Shown: one piece after another, positions 1 to 8,788 of the stretch
Position numbering within the stretch: the first letter of the stretch is position 1
Layout of the letters: each line of letters opens with the position of its first letter
Assembly (NCBI GenBank): GCA_902364975.1
Contig: CABJFQ010000007.1
Location: 62,001 to 126,000, forward strand
Source: Coriobacteriaceae bacterium
GTDB lineage: Bacteria; Actinomycetota; Coriobacteriia; Coriobacteriales; Coriobacteriaceae
Reading direction: 5' to 3'
Length of the DNA: 64,000 nt
The notes under the pieces: generated by a model
Seen by the model: only the letters and a program-made list of their open reading frames with translations
Database searches by the model: none
Told to the model about the DNA's origin: nothing
Made by a program: the position numbers and the translations under genes

Positions 1-2
1 CG

Positions 3-134
3 CACGTAATCACATCCAATGCGTTGATGAATCGAGCAGAGGATACTTTAGAGCTTTTGCAAGGGAAACGTAAGGTCTTTGCCAAGAACTATACGAACTC
101 GCCAAATTATCAAGTGCTAATCCGCAAACGTTGA
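3..134 (+). CDS. C-terminal end of an unidentified protein (partial)
   Basis: An open frame enters from the left edge and runs 43 codons to a TGA, ending NYQVLIRKR. It is followed at once by a hairpin that would serve as a terminator, which fits the tail of a real gene. It is less GC-rich than the housekeeping genes to the right, as is common for surface-polysaccharide genes, and the next gene (GtrA-like) has such associations. Too short to assign a family. It could also be a chance frame. Confidence 0.4.
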   Translation, partial: HVITSNALMNRAEDTLELLQGKRKVFAKNYTNSPNYQVLIRKR

Positions 135-154
135 AAATTTGCCCGTAAACGAGC

Positions 155-202
155 GGCACCCACGGACGATACTGCGCTGAGCGCGCGTCGTCCGTGGGCG
201 CC
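155..202. terminator. Hairpin between convergent genes, probable bidirectional terminator
   Basis: Arms at 155-169 and 188-202 are complementary over 15 positions with one mismatch, loop of 18. It lies between the stop of the partial rightward frame and the stop of the leftward GtrA gene. There is no strong T-run. Confidence 0.55.
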
Positions 203-224
203 GTAATGCTGCAGGGGTGTCGAG

Positions 225-620
225 CTATTTGGTCTCGTCGCCCTCCAGGAAGATCTTTCGGGTCACAAAGTTGTAGACCATGACAAGCGCGGTGGCGCAA
301 ATCTTGGCGATATTGGCTTCGAGCCCCAGACCGGCGTTGAGCGCCAGCACGATACCGTCGTTGAGCACCAAACCGATCACGGACAGCACGACAAAGATAA
401 TGAACTCGCGGCGGCGGCTCATGCCCTCCTTGTGCGCAAACACGTACTTCATGCTGGCGAGGTAGTTAAAGATGAGTGAGATGATAAAGCCGCTGGTGTT
501 GGCGATTAGGATGTTGAGGCCCAGACCGTAGTGGAGCAGATTCATAATGCCAAAGTCGATGACCGTGGCAATGACACCGACGACGCCAAATTTCATGATC
601 TGCGCAAGGAGCTTTTGCAT
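225..620 (-). CDS. GtrA family membrane protein
   Basis: A 131-residue hydrophobic protein with four predicted membrane segments, opening QIMKFGVVGVIATVIDFG, the typical first helix of the GtrA family. These proteins take part in cell-surface polysaccharide synthesis, probably moving lipid-linked sugars. The first helix is followed by NTSGFIISLIFNYLASMKYVF, cut by the family pattern of Asn/Phe/Tyr residues. An upstream ATG at 683 would add 21 residues, but the start at 620 has an AAGGCAGG ribosome site and begins right before the first helix. No glycosyltransferase partner is visible to the right; one may lie left of the window. Confidence 0.85.
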   Translation of the reverse strand: MQKLLAQIMKFGVVGVIATVIDFGIMNLLHYGLGLNILIANTSGFIISLIFNYLASMKYVFAHKEGMSRRREFIIFVVLSVIGLVLNDGIVLALNAGLGLEANIAKICATALVMVYNFVTRKIFLEGDETK

Positions 621-698
621 GGTACCTGCCTTATGGTGGCGCCGGGGCGCCGTGGGGATGACAAACTCAGCAAGTTTAGCCAATCCCCGCGGGTGGGG

Positions 699-2615
699 CT
701 AGACGCGCTCTTCGATAGCACCGTTTCTATATGCATCGAGCAGCTGGCGCAGATCCTGGATCTGGCTGCGAATCTTGGCGCCAGTATCGGTGTCGCTCAC
801 CATGCGGCGACGGTCTGCTTGGTCAAAACGGTTGGTCTCGCTTTCGATGTCCACGTTGCGCGTGAGTGCCTCGGCAACCGTCGTAAAGGCCCGGTGCGAC
901 TTGAGGCGGCAGCCGCGCGAGCTCGAGATGAGCGTATAGCCGGCGATACCCGTCTTGGGATGGTAAGCGCGGCAGAAGCCGCCATCGATGACCAGCAGCT
1001 TGCCCTCGGCGCGGATGGGCTGCTCGCCCTTGGTGGTTTTAACGGGCGTGTGGCCGTTGATGATGTGGCCGGTCGGTGAACATGCCATGGGCGCGACACC
1101 AAACTCGCGCATGATGTCGTCGCAGACCGAGGGCGACTTGGTAAGCGTAAAGTACGGGTCCATCGGCTCGACCCAGGTGCTCTTATCGGCGATATAGGCG
1201 CGCTCAAAGGTGCGCACCAGGCGTCCGCTGGCGGGTGAGTTAAAGCCAATCCACAGGTACCACATCCAGTCGAGAGCGTCGCGGTCGCCCACGCGCCAGG
1301 CGCGGCGGGCGATGTGGTCGCAAAAATCGAGATAATCGCGGCCAGCGTGCCAGGTGCCCAGGCATTTCATGCTGCTAAAGGTGCCGTCTTCGTTGAGTGG
1401 CACGCAGCCATGGAACAGCAGGTTGCCGTTGGCGACCTTGTACATCGAGCCGTGGGAATAGAGGAAATCGATATGTCGATGCAGGTGATCGGCGGTGACA
1501 AACTCGGACACGAGCTTGTCGATGATGTGCTGCTCCTGAGACGTGAGCGTATAGGGGTCCGCCGGGTCGACGGTGGGGAAGTCGTTGGTCGTGAGTGGCC
1601 ACACGCTGCCGTCGGCAAGCGTGACTGTGCCGGCGTCGTGATCGATCTTGTCGAGCAGCAGGCGGTCGGTCATGTCGAACTCGGGGTGGCGCTGGATAAT
1701 CTGGCCCTCGAGCTTAAAGAGCAGGACGTTGATGGCTTTAATCAGCGGGCTGATGGGCTCACCGGCGGTATAGGTGGCATCGGCAAAGGCGACAAGCTCG
1801 CGCAGCGAGATGCCGTAGTCGTTCTCAAGGATCTCGTAATTGTCGTAGCGCAGGTTGTTGCGCAGCACCGTGGCGATGCAGGCGGGCTCGCCGGCGGCGG
1901 CGCCCATCCACAGCAGGTCGTGGTTGCCCCACTGAATGTCGAGCGAATGGTAGGTGAGCAGGCGGTCCATAATCTTGGCCGCGCCGCCACCGCGGTCGAA
2001 GATGTCGCCCACCAAGTGCAGGTGGTCGACGGCGAGGCGCTTGATGAGCGAGGCGAGCGACTCGATAAAGTCGTCGGCGCTGGCGGTCTCCAAGATGGAT
2101 TCGATAATGCGCTCGTGATAACGCACGCGATAGTTGTTCTCGTCTGGATGCGTGTGCAGCAACTCGTCGATGATGTAGGCGTAATCGCGCGGGATGGCCT
2201 TACGCACCTTGGAGCGCGTATAGCGGCTCGAAAGCGAGCGGGCAACCACAATGAGTTGGTCGAGCATGGTCTTGTACCAGGTGGGGGAGTCCTCGTGCTG
2301 GCTGCGGACCAGCTCGATCTTCTCGCGCGGATAGTAGATGAGCGTGCACAGCTCGCCCTTTTCGTCAAAGGTGAGTGTGTCGCCAAAGATCTCGTCGACA
2401 TGTTCGCGCACGACGCCCGAACAGTTGTTGAGGATGTGCATAAAGGCTTCGTACTCGCCGTGCACGTCGCTCATAAAATGCTCGGTGCCTTTGGGCAGGT
2501 TGAGAATGGCCGAGAGATTGATGATCTCGGTAAACGCGGATTGCTCGGTGGGAAATTGTCTCGACAGCAGACGCAGATACTTAAAGTCTTGCGGATTGCG
2601 ATCGAATGCGACCAT
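699..2615 (-). CDS. fbp: Fructose-1,6-bisphosphatase, class III
   Basis: A 638-residue protein matching the usual length (about 640-670) of class III FBPase, which hydrolyses fructose 1,6-bisphosphate to fructose 6-phosphate in gluconeogenesis. Calcineurin-like metallophosphatase motifs are visible: FMSDVHGEYEAF near the N-terminus, LVGDIFDRGGG, WGNHDLLWMG and, late in the protein, INGHTPVK. The start at 2615 has a GGAAGGTG ribosome site; the longer frame to 2660 adds 15 unlikely residues. It is transcribed alone, with an inverted repeat just upstream. It pairs metabolically with the ATP-type PEP carboxykinase at the other end of the window. Confidence 0.95.
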   Translation of the reverse strand: MVAFDRNPQDFKYLRLLSRQFPTEQSAFTEIINLSAILNLPKGTEHFMSDVHGEYEAFMHILNNCSGVVREHVDEIFGDTLTFDEKGELCTLIYYPREKIELVRSQHEDSPTWYKTMLDQLIVVARSLSSRYTRSKVRKAIPRDYAYIIDELLHTHPDENNYRVRYHERIIESILETASADDFIESLASLIKRLAVDHLHLVGDIFDRGGGAAKIMDRLLTYHSLDIQWGNHDLLWMGAAAGEPACIATVLRNNLRYDNYEILENDYGISLRELVAFADATYTAGEPISPLIKAINVLLFKLEGQIIQRHPEFDMTDRLLLDKIDHDAGTVTLADGSVWPLTTNDFPTVDPADPYTLTSQEQHIIDKLVSEFVTADHLHRHIDFLYSHGSMYKVANGNLLFHGCVPLNEDGTFSSMKCLGTWHAGRDYLDFCDHIARRAWRVGDRDALDWMWYLWIGFNSPASGRLVRTFERAYIADKSTWVEPMDPYFTLTKSPSVCDDIMREFGVAPMACSPTGHIINGHTPVKTTKGEQPIRAEGKLLVIDGGFCRAYHPKTGIAGYTLISSSRGCRLKSHRAFTTVAEALTRNVDIESETNRFDQADRRRMVSDTDTGAKIRSQIQDLRQLLDAYRNGAIEERV

Positions 2616-2642
2616 GAAACACCTTCCGATGGAGCTGGTAAA

Positions 2643-2672
2643 ACTGATAAACAGCGTCAAACGTTTATCAGT
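2643..2672. promoter_or_regulatory. Inverted repeat upstream of fbp, candidate operator
   Basis: Perfect 10-base arms (ACTGATAAAC at 2643-2652 and its complement at 2663-2672) separated by 10 bases, 28 bases upstream of the fbp start. The two-turn spacing of half-sites is typical of a dimeric regulator site. The regulator is unknown. Confidence 0.45.
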
Positions 2673-2935
2673 ATGCGCCGCTTTTGTTTCGATTGGGGAT
2701 GGGCGGCCGAATTGTTAGCCGAACGGTTTGGTAAATCGATTTAGTTGAGGTGGATATGGCGGTTGAGTGGAGACGACAGAGGGTGTTTTCTCAGATATTC
2801 ATGCGTGGGGTCGGTGGAGACGATGGTGGTAAAGATGTTCGCTTTTATTGCTTCGATTTGGTAAATAGTGGACATATGTACCGTATGTAGGCTCACTGTG
2901 CGATAATTTGCGTAGCAATGAGTAAGGAGCCTCAT

Positions 2936-3826
2936 ATGAGTGATTTTGTCCTGACCTGTGAATCTGCCGCCGACCGAACTCGGGGGTTCTTTGAATCGCG
3001 CAATATCCCTGTCGTGTGTTTTCATTACGAGATCGACGATGTTGTCTATACGGACGATCTGTATCAGTCGATTGCGCCGGACGAGTTTTTTGCCCAGATT
3101 GCCGCGGGCGCCATGCCCAAGACGTCTCAGGTGAGCGTGGGCGAGTACGAGGAGTTTTGGGAGCCGTTTGTTGCCGAGGGTAAAGACGTGCTGCACGTGA
3201 CGTTGTCGTCGGGTATTTCGGGCACGTATGGATCGGCCTGCGTTGCGGCGCAGATGCTCGCGGATCGCTATCCCCAGGGCGGCAAGGTGCGCGTCATCGA
3301 TTCGCTGGCAGCGTCTTCGGGCTTTGGCCTGCTGGCGGAATGTGCCGCCGACGTGCGCGATAGCGGGGCTTCACTCGACGAGACGGCCGCCTGGATTGAG
3401 GAGCACAAACTCAACCTGCACCACTGGTTCTTTTCGACCGATCTGTCGAGCTACCTGCGCGGCGGTCGCATTTCGGCTGCGAGCGCGATCATCGGCACGG
3501 CGCTTAAGATTTGCCCGCTTATGACGGTCGATTGCGAAGGTGGGCTGTCGCCACGTGAGAAGATTCGCACTAAGAAGCGCGCGATTTCCGAGATGGCTAA
3601 GACCATGATGGCACACGTGCAGGACGGTGCGGATTATTCGGGTAAGTGCATCATGTCGCACTCGGCGTGCCGCGAGGATGCCGAGGCGGTTGCGGCGCTG
3701 ATTGAGGAACAGGTTCCGCAGCTTAAAGGCAAGATTGAGATCAATAACATCGGTACTCTGATTGGCTCGCATACCGGACCCGGTACGGTGGCGCTCTTCT
3801 TTATGGGCGACAAGCGCGTGGATTAA
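2936..3826 (+). CDS. DegV family fatty-acid-binding protein
   Basis: A 296-residue DegV-family protein. The family binds a fatty acid in the cleft between two domains, and some members (FakB) present it to the kinase FakA for phosphorylation. Visible are the N-terminal CESAADR, the PKTSQVS segment, VTLSSGISGTYGSA, the VIDSLAASSGFGLL segment, and a C-terminal GSHTGPGTVALFF, all in family order. The start at 2936 has AAGGAG seven bases upstream; an ATG at 2918 lies before that site. A second DegV gene lies at 27734-28594. No FakA partner is in the window, so the kinase link is inference. Confidence 0.9.
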   Translation: MSDFVLTCESAADRTRGFFESRNIPVVCFHYEIDDVVYTDDLYQSIAPDEFFAQIAAGAMPKTSQVSVGEYEEFWEPFVAEGKDVLHVTLSSGISGTYGSACVAAQMLADRYPQGGKVRVIDSLAASSGFGLLAECAADVRDSGASLDETAAWIEEHKLNLHHWFFSTDLSSYLRGGRISAASAIIGTALKICPLMTVDCEGGLSPREKIRTKKRAISEMAKTMMAHVQDGADYSGKCIMSHSACREDAEAVAALIEEQVPQLKGKIEINNIGTLIGSHTGPGTVALFFMGDKRVD

Positions 3827-3867
3827 TTTGCCCCATCACGTCGCTGCATGATTGCTCAAACGAAAAC

Positions 3868-3895
3868 GGCCCGCCTCACGTTTGTGGGGCGGGCC
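3868..3895. terminator. Bidirectional terminator
   Basis: GC-rich hairpin with outer arms GGCCCGCC and GGGCGGGCC, in the 80-base gap between the convergent DegV and TIM-barrel genes. It is preceded by an A-rich stretch, giving a T-tract for the leftward transcript. Confidence 0.75.
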
Positions 3896-3906
3896 AAGAT
3901 GTTTTG

Positions 3907-4998
3907 CTAGCGTTTCTTTCCGCGGAAGAAGAAGCCGTGCAGCGAGGGCTTGAGTCCACGGTTGGCGCGACGCTCCTCGATATGATCGTGGATCGAAGCA
4001 ACGCGCTCGATGACTTCGTCGGGAATCGGCACGTCGGGATTCATGTTCTCGACCTGACTGACCTCGGCGGCGGCAACCTGGTCGATAATGGGTACATCGT
4101 CGTGCGAGATGACGGGCGTGGCGTCTTCCTTCATCTTGCGGTAGCGCTGCATCATGTCGGTCTGCAGCTGCTGGGCCGAAGGCGGCGTCCAAATGATGGC
4201 GTTGGCACCGGCGGCGATGGTTTCACGGATGCTCTCGGGCGTCTTGCCGCCCGGTGCGATGAGCGGCAGGTTGGGATAGTGCTCGCGCAGCTCGCGCAGG
4301 ACCTGTGGCGTGTTCTTGCCGGCCGCGATGTTAAGAATCTTGGCGCCCGCGCGCACCTTTGCGTGAGCATCGTCGTCGCAACGTACGACCGTGGCGATGA
4401 CGGGGATGTCGGCGATGTTGGTGATGTGCTCGACCATCTCGGCGGTGGCGGGGGAGTTGACCACACAGCCCGCCGCGCCCTGCATCTCGGAGACGGCTGC
4501 CATCTGAACGGAGCGCTTGCCGGTGGTGGTGCCACCGCCCACGCCTACGAAGACCGGGCACTCGGCGACGGTCAGCAGCGCCTGCGTAATGGCCGGCTGC
4601 GGCGTGAAGGGGTAAACGGCAAAGACGGCATCGGCATTGGAGTTGCGGATGACCGCGACGTCGGTGGTGTAGATGAGCGATTTGATACGACGGCCGAAGA
4701 GCGTGAAGCCGCTGGCCTCCTCAATCTCGTCAGGCATGCGAAGGGCCGCCTTGCGCAGGCGCCCGTCGATGGGCAGCGGCTCCATGGGAAGCAGTCCGTT
4801 GGGGGTCACGGCTACCTGGGGTTCGGTGAACTCGTCTGCGAGCTCGACCTCGGAGAAATCGACCGAGGCGACAATGTCCTCGTGAACCTCGGCGGGCACA
4901 TCGATGGGGGCTTGGTCGTTTGCCGCGGCAGGCGTGTCGAAGGAGCTGGTGCCGACGAAGGCGTCGACGCGCTCATTTAGATCGTTGAGGGTATCCAT
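3907..4998 (-). CDS. Predicted TIM-barrel protein of unknown function
   Basis: A 363-residue protein, not confidently recognised. After an acidic, probably flexible N-terminal part of about 75 residues, the middle (about residues 85-285) alternates hydrophobic strands and helices with phosphate-binding-like loops: FVGVGGGTTTGKRS, then IPVIATVVRC, ILNIAAGKNT, LPLIAPGGKTPESI and ANAIIWTPPS. This is the pattern of a (beta/alpha)8 barrel such as the KDPG-aldolase or PEP-mutase-like groups. The C-terminus is basic (FFFRGKKR). It is transcribed alone. Such proteins are often labelled hydrolase in Coriobacteriia, but no catalytic residues can be named here. Confidence 0.6.
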   Translation of the reverse strand: MDTLNDLNERVDAFVGTSSFDTPAAANDQAPIDVPAEVHEDIVASVDFSEVELADEFTEPQVAVTPNGLLPMEPLPIDGRLRKAALRMPDEIEEASGFTLFGRRIKSLIYTTDVAVIRNSNADAVFAVYPFTPQPAITQALLTVAECPVFVGVGGGTTTGKRSVQMAAVSEMQGAAGCVVNSPATAEMVEHITNIADIPVIATVVRCDDDAHAKVRAGAKILNIAAGKNTPQVLRELREHYPNLPLIAPGGKTPESIRETIAAGANAIIWTPPSAQQLQTDMMQRYRKMKEDATPVISHDDVPIIDQVAAAEVSQVENMNPDVPIPDEVIERVASIHDHIEERRANRGLKPSLHGFFFRGKKR

Positions 4999-5188
4999 GG
5001 AGGCTCGATTCTATGTGATGACGGCCGGCAGGGTGCCGGCAGCGTTGTGCTTGCTAAATCGTTTGACGAGTTGATTTTTCCCCGCCGCGTCCTCCGTTAG
5101 ACCGAAGGGCGGCGAACGTGAAGGAGCTGTGGTGGCGGGGATCGAGGTGCTATCTTGAAAGTCCCGTTTAAAAGAGAGGTGACGCGGT

Positions 5189-5359
5189 ATGGAATTTTCG
5201 GCAATGTTGGGCTCGATTGGCCTATGCGTGGGCGCAATCGTTGCCGCCGCGGTCATCTACTTTGTGGTCACGGCCATTAAGGGCAAAAGGGCCGAACGCA
5301 AGGAGCGCGCGATGCTTAAACAGCATCGCGACCAGCAGGACAAACGCGCACGGAGATAG
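5189..5359 (+). CDS. Small single-pass membrane protein, 56 residues
   Basis: An ATG at 5189 with a GAGAGGTG ribosome site opens a 56-codon frame ending TAG. The protein has one hydrophobic segment, about residues 7-29 (GLCVGAIVAAAVIYFVVTA), followed by a strongly basic cytoplasmic tail (KGKRAERKERAMLKQHRDQQ). The arrangement predicts an N-out or inserted anchor with a charged helix inside. It sits alone between two leftward genes. It resembles small anchor proteins generally; no family or function is recognised. Confidence 0.6.
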   Translation: MEFSAMLGSIGLCVGAIVAAAVIYFVVTAIKGKRAERKERAMLKQHRDQQDKRARR

Positions 5360-5383
5360 CTTGTTGAGTTTTGGATCCGTACG

Positions 5384-6487
5384 CTAGCTGCGTTTTCGGA
5401 TCAGGGCAATGTAGAAGCCCTCAAATTCGCGGCTGGGCGGAATGGTGAGCGTGCCGGGCAGGCCGTTGGCGATGGCCGATACCTGACCCGCGGCAATGGC
5501 CTCGGTCAGGGCGTTGGACTCGATGCGCGGCTTCTCGCCAGCTTCCTGGGCGCGGCGTGCCTCACTTTCGCTTGGCGTGCCGTCGAGGGGGATGAGCTCG
5601 CAGTCCATATGCTTGTCGAGGGCCTCTTGCAGGGCGTCCTCGTTTTCCTGCGGCAAGATCGAACAAGTCGAATAGACGAGCGTGCCGCCCGGTTTGAGGG
5701 CTCCCATGGCGCGGTCCAGAAGTGCTCGCTGCGAGCGGGCGCACTTGCTCAGCAACTGCTCGGTGAGGCCGCGCAGGCTCTTCTCGTTGCCGCTGACGAC
5801 GGTGCCCGTGCCGGTGCAGGGAGCGTCGAGCAGGATACGGTCAAAGCGGAAGAACTCGTCGAGCTCGCGTGCGTCGATGCGCATGACGGGCACGTTTTTT
5901 GCGCCTTGGCGGTGGAGGTTGGCTTCGAGCTTCTCGGCGCGGGGAATGCTCATCTCGCAGGCGGTAAGGTGCGCCTGCCCCTGCGTGAGGGCGGCGATCT
6001 GCGTCGTCTTGCCGCCAGGGGCTGCGCACATGTCCAGGATGTCCTCGCCTGCCTGAGCGCCCAGGACCAGCGGCGGCATCATGGACGACAGGCTCTGCAG
6101 GTAGATCTTGCCGTCGCGGTAGATGTCGAGATCCCACAGATCGGAAACCTGGGCCTCGGGCAGGATGAAGGCGTCTGGGTACCAGGCGACGGGGTTGTGG
6201 GCGATGCCGGCGGCATCGAGCGCCGCAGCGATGTCCTCGGCGGTTGCCTTGAGCGTGTTAGCGCGCAGCGTGACCGGGCGTGTGGCCGCGGCGCCGAAGC
6301 CCTCGATCATGAGTTCGGCATCGGCGGGCGCATAGGCGCCGGCGATCGTGTCGACCATAAAGCGCGGCAGGTCGGCGGCGCAGGGAAGGGCGGCAAGCTG
6401 GTCGGAAAGCTCGGTGGCGGCAAACTGCCTGAGCTTGAGCTCGGCCTTGACCTGCTTTTTCTGCTTACGACGACGCGGCTTGGACAT
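5384..6487 (-). CDS. RsmB/RsmF-type rRNA (cytosine-5) methyltransferase
   Basis: A 367-residue SAM-dependent RNA m5C methyltransferase of the NOL1/NOP2/Sun family. Motifs in order are ILDMCAAPGGKTTQ (SAM site), RILLDAPCTGTGT (motif IV, with the release cysteine in PC) and LVYSTCSILPQENE (motif VI, catalytic cysteine in TC). There is a lysine- and arginine-rich N-terminus (SKPRRRKQKKQ). It lacks the long NusB-like N-terminal domain of RsmB, so the target may be another 16S site as for RsmF or YebU. The exact nucleotide cannot be told. It is a single gene. Confidence 0.88.
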   Translation of the reverse strand: MSKPRRRKQKKQVKAELKLRQFAATELSDQLAALPCAADLPRFMVDTIAGAYAPADAELMIEGFGAAATRPVTLRANTLKATAEDIAAALDAAGIAHNPVAWYPDAFILPEAQVSDLWDLDIYRDGKIYLQSLSSMMPPLVLGAQAGEDILDMCAAPGGKTTQIAALTQGQAHLTACEMSIPRAEKLEANLHRQGAKNVPVMRIDARELDEFFRFDRILLDAPCTGTGTVVSGNEKSLRGLTEQLLSKCARSQRALLDRAMGALKPGGTLVYSTCSILPQENEDALQEALDKHMDCELIPLDGTPSESEARRAQEAGEKPRIESNALTEAIAAGQVSAIANGLPGTLTIPPSREFEGFYIALIRKRS

Positions 6488-6504
6488 CCGTCTTTCCTTC
6501 CACC

Positions 6505-6619
6505 GAAATGATTATTCTGGGACGGGGATAAAAAATCATTTAATGATCCCCGTTCCAAAAAGACTACTTTGCGGCGCCCGGGAATGATTTTTTAATCCCC
6601 GTCCCAGAATAATCATTTC
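6505..6619. repeat. 115-base element with 36-base near-perfect inverted repeats
   Basis: Arms at 6505-6540 and 6583-6619 are reverse complements over 36 positions with a single one-base indel; they contain GGGACGGGGAT. The 42-base centre starts with a partial third copy of the arm (TAATGATCCCCGTTCC) and ends with GCGGCGCCCGGG. It fills the gap between the methyltransferase and the synthetase-like gene. It has no coding potential and looks like a miniature palindromic mobile element or REP-type repeat. Confidence 0.75.
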
Positions 6620-6637
6620 CGGGCGCGTTGCGGTTGC

Positions 6638-8788
6638 CTAGTACTGGCTCTCGTGCTTGCTGAAGAAGTCGAAGCGCGGGGGCAGCGGCTTCACGCGGTG
6701 CTCGCCGGGCTTCTCGCCCAGGCTCTCCACAAACTCGTCCGTGGAGGCGAAGATGTTATCCCAGCTAAAGAAGGCGACCGGGTCGATGTCGAAGTACTCG
6801 CAGATGAGCTCGCAGCCGGCCGGGACGATGCCGTGCATCAGGACGGTCGCCACGCGCAGCTCGGTAAAGGCATCGACCAGGGCCTGCGTCATCGCGGCAT
6901 TGGCTTGCTCGCCCTCGAGCTTGTTGGCGTCCTTGGAGGCGTCGCTCCAGCGCTTGTTGGCGGCGCGCAGGTAGTCGTCGCACACGGCGAGCGCGTGGTG
7001 CGTCTCGAACTTGTACATGGCCCGTTCAAAGGCAAGGGCGGCCTGCTCAGCGGCCTCCACCACGGTGGCCGAGGCGGCGCCGGCGGGAATGCAACCGTTG
7101 CGGTACGGGCTCTCGTCGCCTTCCTTGACGGCGACGCCGTAGAAGCAGCTGCGGGCCAGGCGGTTGAAGACGCCGGTCAAAAGGGCGCTCTCCTTAAGGG
7201 CGGGGTCGATGACGCGCTTGTCGTCGCAGGCGTGTACCTCGTTGCCGTCCTTGTCCTTGCCGGTCACGCGGGTGTCGTATGCCTTGGGGCTAAAGCTCAC
7301 CGGCTTTTCGGACAGACCGAGCGACAACCAGTGCGCGCGCATCTGCTCGCAGGTGTAGTGGTTGAGCAGGTCGTCTGCCGGCGGGGGAGGCGTCTGCGAG
7401 GACGAGCTTGCCTTTTTGCCCATGTAGAGCAGGTGGTAGCAGGCGCTGACGGTGCTTTGCGTAAGGTTCCAACCCAGGGCCTCCCACATGGCGGTCTGCG
7501 CGATGCAGTAGAAGTAGATGTTGTCCTGTCCAATGAACTGGTAGATCTGTGCGTCGTCCGAGCACCACCAGTCGCGCCAGTCGAGCGAGCTGTGCTGGTA
7601 GGTGGGCGCGGAGACCTGCGTGGAATCGGCGGCGGGCTCGCCCATGAGGGCGGCGTCCTGGGCGGCGACACCCTCGGTTACGCCGGCGGCACGGGCGTCG
7701 CGGGCGAGTACGGTACGCGTGTAGCTGATGGGCGCCCACAGGCTCTCGGGCCAGCACCAGCAGGTGACGTCGGTTACGCCGTCGACCTCGGGCACCGGAA
7801 CGCCCCAGTCGATGTTGCCGGTGATGCGGAAGGGCACGAGCGCCTTGCCGCTGCGGAAGCGCACGCCGCCGTTGGCGAGCACCGCGTGGGCGTCGTCGCG
7901 CTCCTTCCAGCTGGGGAAGGTGACGGTAAAGCTGCTCTTGTTGCCCTCGGGCTCCAGCACGGTGTGCTCGGGAAGCTGGTCCTCGACGGCATTGAAGGCC
8001 TCGCGGAACTTGTTCTGGATGTAGAGCTGAGCCGGCAGCAGCCACTCCTCCATGGTCTTGGAGACCACAGAGCGAACCTGCGGGTTCTGGGCGAGCTTGG
8101 CGGTGTAGGCCTTCATAAAGTCGAGGTAGGCCGGCAGGTCGAAGTAGAGGTTGTCGACCGGGCGCAGCTCGGGCACCTCGCCGGTGAGCTGGCTCTTGGG
8201 CGCGATGAGCTCCTCGGGCTCAAACTGGTGGCCCAGGTCGCACTCGTCGGCATAAGCCTTCTCGGACTTGCAGCCCTGGATGGGGCAGCGGCCGATCACC
8301 TGGCGGCCATTGAGGAACGTGCCGGCCTTGGCGTCGTAGAACTGCAGTGTGGAGCGCTTGGAGATGGTGCCCTGCTCGTGCAGGCGCTTGATAATCTCGG
8401 CGGTAACCTCGTTGTGAATCTGCGCAGCCGGCTCAAGGCCCGAGCCGCCGTAAATGTCGCAGCTGATGTTGTAGTTTTTGAGGGTCGCGGCCTGGCGGGA
8501 GTGATTGGACTCGACATACTCGCCGATGGACTTATCGTAGCCTTCGTTTTCCTTGAGCTTGCGGTAGCTCTCCATGATGGGCGAGCCGTAGCAGTCGGTG
8601 CCCGAGGTGAAGATGACGTTTTCGCGGCCCAGGCGGTCGCGCAGGAAGCGGGCGAAGAAGTCGGCCGGGACAAAGACGCCGCCAACGTGGCCAAAGTGAA
8701 GGCCCTTGTTGCCGTAGGGCTCGCCGGCGGTAACGATGGCGCGGCGAGGCCAGCTGGGACGGTCGTTCATGGAGTATTTGGATGCCAT
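6638..8788 (-). CDS. Methionyl-tRNA-synthetase-like class I protein with altered KMSKS loop
   Basis: A 716-residue protein with the fold markers of methionyl-tRNA synthetase: HIGH-type signature HFGHVGG at residues 31-37, a zinc-knuckle-like insert (GRCPIQGCKSEKAYADECDLGHQ), WGVPVP, FIGQDNIYFYCI and a C-terminal anticodon-binding helical region. The KMSKS loop, however, reads GKKASSSSQTPPP near residue 456, keeping the first lysine and losing the second. The usual alignment then resumes (DDLLNHYTCEQMRAHWL). The start at 8788 has CGAAGGAG upstream. It may be a functional variant, a paralogue, or a protein with another role. No other metG is in the window. Confidence 0.75.
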   Translation of the reverse strand: MASKYSMNDRPSWPRRAIVTAGEPYGNKGLHFGHVGGVFVPADFFARFLRDRLGRENVIFTSGTDCYGSPIMESYRKLKENEGYDKSIGEYVESNHSRQAATLKNYNISCDIYGGSGLEPAAQIHNEVTAEIIKRLHEQGTISKRSTLQFYDAKAGTFLNGRQVIGRCPIQGCKSEKAYADECDLGHQFEPEELIAPKSQLTGEVPELRPVDNLYFDLPAYLDFMKAYTAKLAQNPQVRSVVSKTMEEWLLPAQLYIQNKFREAFNAVEDQLPEHTVLEPEGNKSSFTVTFPSWKERDDAHAVLANGGVRFRSGKALVPFRITGNIDWGVPVPEVDGVTDVTCWCWPESLWAPISYTRTVLARDARAAGVTEGVAAQDAALMGEPAADSTQVSAPTYQHSSLDWRDWWCSDDAQIYQFIGQDNIYFYCIAQTAMWEALGWNLTQSTVSACYHLLYMGKKASSSSQTPPPPADDLLNHYTCEQMRAHWLSLGLSEKPVSFSPKAYDTRVTGKDKDGNEVHACDDKRVIDPALKESALLTGVFNRLARSCFYGVAVKEGDESPYRNGCIPAGAASATVVEAAEQAALAFERAMYKFETHHALAVCDDYLRAANKRWSDASKDANKLEGEQANAAMTQALVDAFTELRVATVLMHGIVPAGCELICEYFDIDPVAFFSWDNIFASTDEFVESLGEKPGEHRVKPLPPRFDFFSKHESQY

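Noticed and set aside
1314..2744. Long open frame on the plus strand opposite fbp
   Set aside because: It is the mirror of the class III FBPase gene, which has all its motifs on the minus strand. GC-rich codon use produces long antisense frames throughout the window.
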